Shown here one piece after another: positions 1 through 5,442 of a stretch of 9,331 bases of DNA. Source of the DNA: Bacteroidia bacterium. Lineage in GTDB: Bacteria; Bacteroidota; Bacteroidia; AKYH767-A; OLB10. The DNA lies in the NCBI GenBank assembly GCA_025450095.1, contig JANWID010000044.1, forward strand, positions 1-9,331, read 5' to 3'. The notes beneath the pieces were generated by a model, which made no database searches, had not been told where the DNA came from, and saw nothing but the letters and a program-made list of their open reading frames with translations. Made by a program: the position numbers and the translations under genes. Each line of letters begins with the position of its first letter. Position 1 is the stretch's first letter.

Positions 1-2
1 TA

Positions 3-821
3 TCACCGGGAATTTCAACCGGCAATATTACCATTAATCTCAAAGATCTTGGTGGAGTGGTATTGAATACAGCGACCATACCGGTAACTGCTTTTGCCGG
101 ATTGAATCCAGTGAATCTCGGATTTACTGTCAGCCCTGGCTCTTATCGTCTTGAGCTTGCAACTGGCAGTGTACCGTTATATCATAACTCTACCAATGCA
201 GTCTATCCCTATTCTTCACCAGGTTGTCCACTCACCATTACAGGTGCTCTGAATCCTAATTTCAATGGCGCTGCACAACAATATTATTTCTTCTACAACT
301 GGGAGGTGAATGCCGGTTGTGCATCCAACAGGGTTCCGGTTATTGCAGTTGTGAATCCACTACCGACCGCACCTACCATTTCACAAAACGGATCCGTACT
401 GACTTCTTCCGCTCCGTCAAACAACCAGTGGTTTCTGAATGGCAGCCCGATCCCGGGTGCTACCGGAACCACTCATGATATGTCTGTGACCGGACCAGGA
501 ACCTATACCGTTACGTTTACCGATGCGAACGGATGTTCTTCCGAATCACTTCCTATAGTTTATGTCGGAATCCGTGAAGACCTGGTTGCTGCTGGAATCA
601 GCGTATATCCCAACCCCGTTAAGGATGTGTTGGCTATAGAATTTAACAGCATCACAAATGATGCGGTGATCTCCATCTACAATTCCATTGGAGAATTGAT
701 GTTCAGTCAAAAAATCAGTGATCTGAAAACTGAGATCGGATTCCGGTTCCCGGCAGGAGTTTATTCTGTGGAGATTACAACCAACACCGCTAGTTATATA
801 ACCAGCGTTGTGAAGCTGTAA
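3..821 (+). CDS. Secreted Ig-like protein with T9SS type A sorting domain (5' partial)
   Basis: The frame is open to the left edge, so the N-terminus and any signal peptide lie outside the window; about 272 residues are visible. The middle has a beta-rich segment with the phrase YYFFYNWEV and paired cysteines. It is followed by an Ig-like/PKD-like module that starts near NPLPTAPTISQNG and runs through NQWFLNGSPIPGAT to YTVTFTDANGCSSE, a pattern common in modular Bacteroidota surface proteins. The last ~80 residues are a type A T9SS sorting domain: the YPNP motif, then short strands (ISIYNSIGELM), the phrase PAGVYSVEI and a basic C-terminal VVKL. By family knowledge such a domain directs export across the outer membrane and is then removed or linked to surface lipopolysaccharide. 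The specific role is unknown; adhesin or structural function is only a guess. A strong terminator follows the stop codon. Confidence 0.88.
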   Translation, partial: SPGISTGNITINLKDLGGVVLNTATIPVTAFAGLNPVNLGFTVSPGSYRLELATGSVPLYHNSTNAVYPYSSPGCPLTITGALNPNFNGAAQQYYFFYNWEVNAGCASNRVPVIAVVNPLPTAPTISQNGSVLTSSAPSNNQWFLNGSPIPGATGTTHDMSVTGPGTYTVTFTDANGCSSESLPIVYVGIREDLVAAGISVYPNPVKDVLAIEFNSITNDAVISIYNSIGELMFSQKISDLKTEIGFRFPAGVYSVEITTNTASYITSVVKL

Positions 822-850
822 CAAAATAGCGAATATTAATCCTCACAGGC

Positions 851-921
851 AGGGCTAAAGCCCTTACTATCGTTTGCATATTCACCCCGGTCTTCAGACC
901 GGGGTTTTTGGTCTGAAGACC
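851..921. repeat. Paired-hairpin REP-like element, copy 1
   Basis: This is a small hairpin built on GGCTAAAGCC (stem 851-855/860-864), then a 22-nt spacer, then a GC-rich hairpin CCCCGGTC-TTCA-GACCGGGG at 885-904. The same arrangement (GGCTAAAGCC, 21-nt spacer, 8-bp GC hairpin with a 4-nt loop) recurs at 3462-3512. This suggests a dispersed REP-like family rather than a stand-alone terminator. A third arm at 910-921 is the reverse complement of 889-900. It lies between the convergent stop codons of the flanking genes. Confidence 0.7.
885..909 (+). terminator. Rho-independent terminator of the Ig-like protein gene
   Basis: An 8-bp perfect GC-rich stem (885-892 with 897-904) closes a TTCA loop and is followed at once by TTTTT (905-909). 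It lies 64 bp past the stop codon of the plus-strand gene. Read on the minus strand the hairpin has no T-run after it, so it is not an obvious terminator for the convergent gene. Confidence 0.8.
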
Positions 922-933
922 ATTAACCCAAGA

Positions 934-2097
934 TTAATCGGCAATTAAAAGTTTCTGTACAACTGAATTATTATCGCTTTCCAGGTGAACTGCGTAAATA
1001 CCTGACTGAAGATGAGTGACTGGAATTGAAATTTCATTTCCCCCTGCAGCGAATAATTTTTCGGGTGCAGCATGAACTATACGACCTGAAACATCAGTAA
1101 AATAAATGCGGTAGGTATCTTTTTGTTGTAGAGTAAAGTTAATCCTTACCTGATCAGTTGCAGGATTAGGATACAGACCAAACCCAGGAAGTGTGGGAGA
1201 AGATGAAATTCCCGATGCGATATTTTCAGAAACTTTTACACGTTGTGCATTGATCACTTCATTTCCTGTGTAGGAACCTGCTTCGTAATAGTTAACCGAT
1301 GCAACAAGGTAAAGCCGGTCGAAATTATAATTGAATGGGAGAACGAATGGCACTGCCATAGTAAAAACATAAGGAACTCCTATTGCCGGAGATTGTCCGG
1401 AAGTGAGAACAGGAGTTGTTTGTGAAGTGCCAAATGCATTTCCTGAAAATGTTTCACGGAACACATAACGGTGAGGATATCCCGAAATCGTATCGTTAGC
1501 ATAAGGATAACCGGGATAATGTTGCGCGACAAAATTCGCATCATAACATTTCTGCGCATAACCCGGATAACCATAACCAACAACGGAATCTTCAACTAAA
1601 AATAAATTTACACGATAATCACCGGGTGGAAGCGGATCTATAAATGTCGAGGTGACTGTAGAATACAATGCACCTATTCCAGGAAAATACTGACTTGAGA
1701 TCTGAATATCAACGATGGGAGGCTCCTGCAAAGCATTCATCACAAGTGTATCATATCCTGAAGTGAAAGTGGATAGATAGGGAATTGAATCTATTGCCGG
1801 ATAAACTGTTCTTTCCACCATAATAGCCGGCGCGAACGAACCCCAGGATGGTTTAAACGCATTCCATATGGCCAGTGTAGTTGGAGTTGACATGCTGTCG
1901 CGTCCGAAACCTTCATGTATAGTCACCAGGATGGAATTCGGCTGGGACTGGTGAAACTGGTTCAGCGTATAAGTCGCGGGAGGGCAGGCGCCGCATAACA
2001 CTGTTGTAAATTCTTCCATCAATACTTTTTTGACGGGAGTTTGTGCCTGGGTTATAAAAGCGCAAATAAGTGCCGGAAGAAGTAACAGTTTTTTCAT
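934..2097 (-). CDS. Omp28-like thioredoxin-fold protein with T9SS sorting domain
   Basis: The 387-residue product begins with a signal peptide (KK, a leucine-rich core, likely cleavage after TQA near residue 18). There is no lipobox cysteine, so it is not a lipoprotein. Residues 22-130 look like the Omp28/thioredoxin-like fold of Bacteroidota: KKVLMEEFTT leads into C35-G-A-C38-P, a CxxC redox-type motif, then a beta strand ILVTIHEGF. The central region resembles the extracellular beta domain of Omp28-related proteins (VNLFLVED, VNYYEAGSYTGNEV, then NAQRVKVSE). Residues ~300-387 are a T9SS type A sorting domain with YPNP at 309-312 and a final KLLIAD. It probably acts at the cell surface; thiol-redox activity is possible from the CxxC but not shown. 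The ATG at 2097 is chosen because it begins the signal peptide. The gene is monocistronic and convergent with the upstream T9SS protein. Confidence 0.9.
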   Translation of the reverse strand: MKKLLLLPALICAFITQAQTPVKKVLMEEFTTVLCGACPPATYTLNQFHQSQPNSILVTIHEGFGRDSMSTPTTLAIWNAFKPSWGSFAPAIMVERTVYPAIDSIPYLSTFTSGYDTLVMNALQEPPIVDIQISSQYFPGIGALYSTVTSTFIDPLPPGDYRVNLFLVEDSVVGYGYPGYAQKCYDANFVAQHYPGYPYANDTISGYPHRYVFRETFSGNAFGTSQTTPVLTSGQSPAIGVPYVFTMAVPFVLPFNYNFDRLYLVASVNYYEAGSYTGNEVINAQRVKVSENIASGISSSPTLPGFGLYPNPATDQVRINFTLQQKDTYRIYFTDVSGRIVHAAPEKLFAAGGNEISIPVTHLQSGIYAVHLESDNNSVVQKLLIAD

Positions 2098-2119
2098 GCA
2101 AGGAGGTGTTGGATTCTAT

Positions 2120-2127
2120 CAAATATA
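2120..2127 (-). promoter_or_regulatory. Candidate -7 element of the Omp28-like gene
   Basis: Read on the minus strand this is TATATTTG, an exact match to the Bacteroidota -7 consensus TAnnTTTG, 22 nt before the ATG. Transcription would start near 2113 and leave a leader of about 15 nt. No TTG is found at the expected -33 distance, so the match is only partial. Confidence 0.4.
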
Positions 2128-2159
2128 GAAATAAATCCGGAAATCTAAAGGGCCTGGGG

Positions 2160-2344
2160 AAAAGAATTGAATAACACTTAACATTTATTGATTATTGAAT
2201 AAGGATTGGGGGAAATCAAGAATTAAAGAACCTTGAAAAAAGAATTGAATAACATATAACACTTATTGATTATTGAATAGGGATTGTTTGGAAACAGAAA
2301 TTATTACTTATTCAATCTTCATTTCTTGTTAAATGTTATTCAAT
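2160..2344. repeat. AT-rich repeat cluster, two direct copies and one inverted copy
   Basis: Copies A (2160-2208) and B (2238-2286) are 49 bp each, ungapped, identical at 45 positions and offset by 78 bp. Copy C (2307-2344) is an inverted, more diverged 38-bp version of the core; its outer 10-11 bp are conserved and its middle has drifted. Every copy holds ATTGAATAA-like nonamers spaced exactly 28 nt apart (starts 2166/2194 and 2244/2272, inverted at 2344/2316). B and C could pair as a long imperfect stem. No coding potential is evident. The cluster fills most of the gap between the Omp28-like gene and the VOC gene. Confidence 0.8.
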
Positions 2345-2348
2345 ATAT

Positions 2349-2381
2349 AAAAAAGGGGATGTAATCTCAACATCCCCCTTT
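2349..2381 (-). terminator. Rho-independent terminator downstream of the VOC gene
   Basis: Read on the minus strand, AAAGGGGGATGT and ACATCCCC form a stem of at least 8 bp (2355-2362 with 2370-2377, with one extra C bulged) around a 7-nt loop, followed by a six-T run (A's at 2349-2354 on the plus strand). It lies about 145 bp past the VOC stop codon, so that transcript has a long repeat-containing 3' tail. Confidence 0.7.
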
Positions 2382-2405
2382 ACTTCGGTGTTAAATAAGG
2401 TTATT

Positions 2406-2527
2406 CCAGAATTCTTTGTTAAACTTAGTTTGCTTCGTTCCTTGGTTGTTAAAAAAACATCAAAGGATTCGCAGTTACGAAGGTTAACCAGGAATTCATT
2501 GTTAAACCGGATGTTTTTCGTCCCTGG
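2406..2527. repeat. Pair of 40-bp direct repeats after the VOC gene
   Basis: The stretches 2406-2445 and 2488-2527 share the plan CCAG(G)AATTC-x-TTGTTAAAC, then a T-rich middle, then TCGT-x-CC-x-TGG. In each the ends are inverted (CCAGG/CCTGG, imperfect in the first copy), so each could form its own hairpin. GTTAAA words also occur between and before the copies. The second copy ends one base before the VOC stop codon. Function is unknown; this is probably non-coding 3' sequence. Confidence 0.6.
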
Positions 2528-2528
2528 T

Positions 2529-2972
2529 TTATTTTGGCTGATTCTGATTCTGGTCAAAATTAACCATCCACTGGATTCCGAATTTATCGGTTAGCATGCC
2601 GAAATAGGCGCCCCAGAAAGTTTTATCCATCGGCATAATCTTTTGTCCACCCGATACAAGACCATTGTAAAGCTTGTCGGCTTCTTCCTGGGTATCGGCG
2701 TTAACGGAAATTGAAAAATTACTACCTGGTTTTGCTGTCTGTCCGAATTCTTCAGAAGTGTCGCTTCCCATTAAAACGGTTTCTTTTCCGATTGGTAAGG
2801 ATACATGCATGATTTTTTCACCATCAGCGCTGGAAACTTTCTTGTCGCCCATCGGAGGCATTTCTTTAAATCGTCCGAGGTATGTGAATTCACCACCAAA
2901 TACTTTTTTGTAAAATTCAAAAGCGTCTTCGCAATCGCCGTTGAACGTGAGATAGGGATTTACTTGTGCCAT
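2529..2972 (-). CDS. VOC-superfamily PhnB-like protein
   Basis: The 147-residue product has the usual length and pattern of PhnB/3-demethylubiquinone-methyltransferase-like members of the vicinal oxygen chelate (glyoxalase/bleomycin-resistance) superfamily. It opens with NPYLTFNGDCEDAFEFYKKVFG, continues through the central strand KIMHVSLPIGKETVLMGSD and the segment NFSISVNADTQEEADKLYNGL, then SGGQKIMPMDKTFWGAYFGM, and ends DKFGIQWMVNF. Proteins of this group are small cytoplasmic paired beta-alpha-beta folds, often dimeric; substrates are mostly unknown, and the PhnB name does not imply phosphonate metabolism. The start is supported by family alignment at the N-terminus. The gene seems monocistronic, with its own promoter and terminator. 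A second, clearly different VOC protein is encoded at 6941-7342. Confidence 0.9.
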   Translation of the reverse strand: MAQVNPYLTFNGDCEDAFEFYKKVFGGEFTYLGRFKEMPPMGDKKVSSADGEKIMHVSLPIGKETVLMGSDTSEEFGQTAKPGSNFSISVNADTQEEADKLYNGLVSGGQKIMPMDKTFWGAYFGMLTDKFGIQWMVNFDQNQNQPK

Positions 2973-3011
2973 GTTAATTTAATTTTAAGAGTTAGTAACT
3001 GGTTATCCTTT

Positions 3012-3043
3012 CAAAATTAAATAATTTTTTTGATAAAAAACAA
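3012..3043 (-). promoter_or_regulatory. Bacteroidota-type promoter of the VOC gene
   Basis: Read on the minus strand, TTG (3041-3043) is separated by 21 nt from TAATTTTG (3012-3019), an exact match to the TAnnTTTG -7 box with a suitable -33 TTG. The predicted start near 3005 gives a leader of about 33 nt that is AT-rich just before the ATG and has no Shine-Dalgarno, as is usual in this phylum. The -33 element directly abuts the heptamer array that begins at 3044. Confidence 0.65.
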
Positions 3044-3155
3044 CAGTTGGTAGCCAGCAGTCGGCAGTAAGCAGTTGGCAGTCGGCAGTAAGCAGTTGGC
3101 AGTTGGCAGTAAGCAGTTGGCAGTCGGCAGCTGGCAGTCAGCAATCGGCAATCAG
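3044..3155. repeat. Sixteen-unit heptamer tandem array (consensus CAGTNGG)
   Basis: The 112 bp divide without any insertion or deletion into 16 heptamers, mostly CAGTTGG, CAGTCGG and CAGTAAG. The CAGTAAG unit recurs every 21 bp (3065, 3086, 3107), which shows a higher-order unit of three heptamers. Units near 3142-3155 have drifted (CAATCGG, CAATCAG). The array is bounded on the left by the VOC promoter. Its 7-nt unit would change frame if translated with copy-number change, but no gene runs through it. Confidence 0.9.
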
Positions 3156-3190
3156 GTTTTTTTAGAATGTCGGCACACTTTCGTTTCCCT

Positions 3191-3426
3191 CTCCCGCCAC
3201 ATCATTTCGTTCTTTTTGATGCCGTTGGTGCGGGAGGCATTTTATTCAACAATTAATTTCTACCATACTATCGCCTCTACGAGGCTTAATTTTTTACATT
3301 TCGAATCAATTCTGTGTTTAACATAATGAAAGCTCCGTCGGAGTGGTAGTTTGGTAGAAAGAATAAAATAAAAATATGCCGCCCGCACCATTATCATGAA
3401 AAGAATCGCAATTTAATCGCGGGCGG
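3191..3426. repeat. Nested palindromic element (MITE/REP-like)
   Basis: Outer arms 3191-3240 and 3376-3426 are inverted copies of about 50 bp (14 of the first 15 positions match at the inner edge, then a gapped match), and each arm has self-complementary GC-rich ends (CTCCCGC/GCGGGAG; CCGCCCGC/GCGGGCGG). Inner arms 3257-3285 and 3332-3360 are inverted 29-mers matching at 21 positions, each ending in its own small hairpin (GCCTC-TAC-GAGGC; CTCCG-T-CGGAG). Both arm pairs are centred at 3308.5. Three of the eight inner differences lie inside the small hairpins yet preserve their pairing. No open reading frame is supported, so a non-autonomous mobile element or structured RNA is the likeliest reading. 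Confidence 0.75.
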
Positions 3427-3461
3427 AATTTGGAGGATGTTTACGCCGTATGCGGGGGCAT

Positions 3462-3512
3462 GGCTAAAGCCGGATCAGAACATCACTTGTTACCCCCGCC
3501 TGAAGGCGGGGG
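3462..3512. repeat. Paired-hairpin REP-like element, copy 2
   Basis: GGCTAAAGCC at 3462-3471, a 21-nt spacer, then CCCCCGCC-TGAA-GGCGGGGG at 3493-3512 repeat the architecture seen at 853-904. It sits 45 bp beyond the stop of the beta-helix gene. Neither strand has a T-run after the GC hairpin, so if it ends transcription it is not a canonical terminator. Confidence 0.7.
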
Positions 3513-3556
3513 TTATGAAATCGGAGATGGCATATTTCGGAATCGCGAAATTGCAA

Positions 3557-4942
3557 TTACTGCAACATAATCTTCTGAGTTGCTAATTCCATATCAGCTG
3601 TCTGGATGCGGGCAAAGTAAAGTCCTGATGTGAGTGATTCGCGGTTCAGCAAATAACTGGTTCCATTGATGCCGGACTTCATTAACTGCACTCTTCCGGA
3701 AGCATCCATTATCGTCAAGGTTGCATTTCGCAATTCTTCCGGAAATGTAATCATGGTGTTATTCAATACCGGATTCGGTGAAATTTTGAAATTAAGCGCA
3801 GAGGTTTCTTCAACACCTACAGCAGTTACGGTATATGGATGCACAGATGCCTCTATGCCACCATATGCTCCCATATCATTCCATATCATTCCCATGCAAG
3901 GAAACAATGCATTCCCGGGGTTGGAAAAGTCTTCCCGGTCATTGTACATTGGGTCTGAATCGCCGGCATCGATGCAGGGAGAGCCAGGTAACAACATATA
4001 GCCGACGGATGCAAACATCGGATCCATGTCAATATTATCCGTACCGGCGTATCCACCCTGCACGTTGCTATAGTTAACGGAGGGATTCGAAGAAACCGCA
4101 CGTATCTGAAGCGCCGGAAAATTATTATAGATAATATTATTTCTCAGGTCTATATCAGCTGCCATCCATGCCACTACTCCACCGCTGCCATTTGGCACAA
4201 AGGAAAGGTTATTTACAATGGTATTGTTGAATATCTGTTTCGGAAATCCGAACAGGTTACCGGTAATCCATATTCCGGACCCACCGAAATAATCTTCACC
4301 ACCGGTATTGGAAACAACCAGGTTATTCCGGATGGTGCAACCGGTGTAGTTTAACACCACACCGGCACCATACCGTCCATGATTGAAGCGAATCACGTTG
4401 TTACATATAAGTGGATTTCCGTCTCCTGCTCTTATTCCTCCACCACCAGCGCTTTGCACACCGGAATTATCGGTTGCGTTGTTATCCGTGATCAGGTTAA
4501 ACCGGATTGTGGGTGACGATAATTCAATTAATATTCCACCGCCTTCACGGTAAGTGCCTGCTCCATGTATATCCAGCCATTTGGTTCCTGTTCCCCCGGT
4601 GATAGTAAATCCCTGGAGAACAGCAGTTGAATCTTCGAACGAACTGAAAATAACGCAGCTTCCTGTATCCGGATCCGCAGGCATACTGCCGTTAATAATT
4701 GTGGAGGTGATGTAGGATGTATCTGCATTCATGTAAAACATGCTGGTCAGAAACAAATTCTTACCATTAAAATTTATGTTTTCATAATAGGTTCCGGGTG
4801 CAACAACAATAGTATCGCCGGAATTGGCATTGTTAATTGCTTCCTGGATAGTCGGAACAGTTGCTGGCACATTGATAATCGAAGCATGTACGCTCATGCT
4901 CACCATGCATAATAAGATGGCGGGAAGTAAATTTGTTTTCAT
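3557..4942 (-). CDS. Secreted parallel beta-helix protein with T9SS sorting domain
   Basis: The 461-residue product starts with a signal peptide (residues 1-20, cleavage likely after VHA). Residues 21-60 match the first turns of a right-handed parallel beta-helix: VPATVPTIQEAINNANSGDTI, then VAPGTYYENINFNG. Repeated rungs follow to ~300 with N-x-I/V asparagine-ladder pieces (IRFNLITDNNA, ICNNVIRFNHG, IRNNLVVSN, FNNTIVNN, LRNNIIYNN). At 321-328 is SPCIDAGD, with DMGAYGG at 357-362, the 'choice-of-anchor Q' signature of bacterial surface beta-helix proteins. Residues ~382-461 form a T9SS type A sorting domain with SPNP at 388-391. The fold resembles pectate lyases and other polysaccharide-active proteins, but no catalytic residues can be assigned, so glycan binding or cleavage is only possible. 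It stands alone between two repeat-rich gaps. Confidence 0.9.
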   Translation of the reverse strand: MKTNLLPAILLCMVSMSVHASIINVPATVPTIQEAINNANSGDTIVVAPGTYYENINFNGKNLFLTSMFYMNADTSYITSTIINGSMPADPDTGSCVIFSSFEDSTAVLQGFTITGGTGTKWLDIHGAGTYREGGGILIELSSPTIRFNLITDNNATDNSGVQSAGGGGIRAGDGNPLICNNVIRFNHGRYGAGVVLNYTGCTIRNNLVVSNTGGEDYFGGSGIWITGNLFGFPKQIFNNTIVNNLSFVPNGSGGVVAWMAADIDLRNNIIYNNFPALQIRAVSSNPSVNYSNVQGGYAGTDNIDMDPMFASVGYMLLPGSPCIDAGDSDPMYNDREDFSNPGNALFPCMGMIWNDMGAYGGIEASVHPYTVTAVGVEETSALNFKISPNPVLNNTMITFPEELRNATLTIMDASGRVQLMKSGINGTSYLLNRESLTSGLYFARIQTADMELATQKIMLQ

Positions 4943-4980
4943 GTTCGTAATATATTTAAGTGAATTAGGGCAGATTAAAA

Positions 4981-5022
4981 TCCGGGAATTATCCTTTTCA
5001 CATTCACTTCACACTTCCCGGA
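4981..5022 (-). promoter_or_regulatory. Inverted repeat upstream of the beta-helix gene
   Basis: TCCGGGAA (4981-4988) and TTCCCGGA (5015-5022) are perfect 8-bp inverted arms around a 26-nt spacer, 38 bp before the ATG. The spacer, read on the minus strand, has repeated GTGAA words. This could be an operator or, if transcription starts upstream, a leader hairpin. No TAnnTTTG promoter box was found nearby, so its role is open. Confidence 0.4.
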
Positions 5023-5097
5023 ACGTTAGCAACACGATGGTACAAATGTGCAATACAAACTCATAAAAAATGCTGACATTTTGATGTTTGAGCGTAC

Positions 5098-5122
5098 CAT
5101 TATAATGTATCACATTATAATG
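5098..5122. promoter_or_regulatory. Tandem CATTATAATG palindromes
   Basis: The 10-bp palindrome CATTATAATG occurs twice (5098-5107 and 5113-5122) with starts 15 bp apart, like a two-site operator. It lies about 155 bp upstream of the beta-helix gene and next to the 10-mer array. No regulator is encoded nearby, so a binding role is inferred only from shape. Confidence 0.35.
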
Positions 5123-5140
5123 TTAAAAAAAATAAAATGG

Positions 5141-5190
5141 AACACGGATCTCGCGGATCAAACGGATTTGCACGGATTTGCACGGATTTG
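5141..5190. repeat. Five-unit 10-mer tandem array (consensus CACGGATTTG)
   Basis: Five successive 10-mers each carry CGGAT at the same offset; the last two are identical (CACGGATTTG) and the first two have drifted (AACACGGATC, TCGCGGATCA shifted in flank). The period equals about one helical turn. No gene crosses it. Similar ACGGATTT arrays are, from memory, frequent in Bacteroidota intergenic DNA. Confidence 0.75.
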
Positions 5191-5281
5191 TTCCTTTGTA
5201 AAATTAAACCTGGGTTCCTTTTTTTGTTGAAACTGAAAATAAAATTTATGCGAACTTTTAATAATTATATTGTTGTCATTT

Positions 5282-5421
5282 CTCCGTGCAACTCAGTGTC
5301 TCTGTGCCTCCGTGTTTATTTTTTCCACGTCGACTAAAAATGTTTATTTGATCTACTGAATTGGTTCGGTCGGGTCGAGTTTATTTACCACGGAGACACG
5401 GAGACACAGAGGACCACAGAG
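5282..5421. repeat. Inverted repeat built on CACGGAGA-like units
   Basis: Arms 5282-5314 and 5389-5421 are 33 nt each and inverted with several mismatches; the right arm reads CACGGAGACACGGAGACACA and shows an internal 8-nt period, and the left arm is its degraded complement. The 74-nt loop is AT-rich. Together with the array at 5141-5190 and the upstream palindromes this fills the 500-bp gap between the beta-helix and cupin-GNAT genes, in which no gene is seen. It could act as a 3' structure for the minus-strand operon, whose last stop is 22 bp to the right. Confidence 0.65.
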
Positions 5422-5442
5422 TTTTGAATCCGAAAAACAATA

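Noticed and set aside
2336..2557. Minus-strand frame across the repeats after the VOC gene
   Set aside because: It overlaps the end of the VOC gene, contains the terminator hairpin and both 40-bp repeats, and resembles no protein.
3044..3155. Possible CRISPR array
   Set aside because: Units are 7 bp with no spacers and no cas genes nearby; it is a simple tandem array.
3075..3326. Plus-strand frame encoding repeated KQLAVGS heptads
   Set aside because: It is only the translation of the CAGTNGG heptamer array running into the nested palindrome; no start context, no family and no continuation support a gene.
5082..5107. Sigma-70-like TTGATG and TATAAT pair on the plus strand
   Set aside because: Spacing is short (about 14 nt), no plus-strand gene follows, and Bacteroidota do not use this promoter type; the TATAAT is part of the CATTATAATG palindromes.
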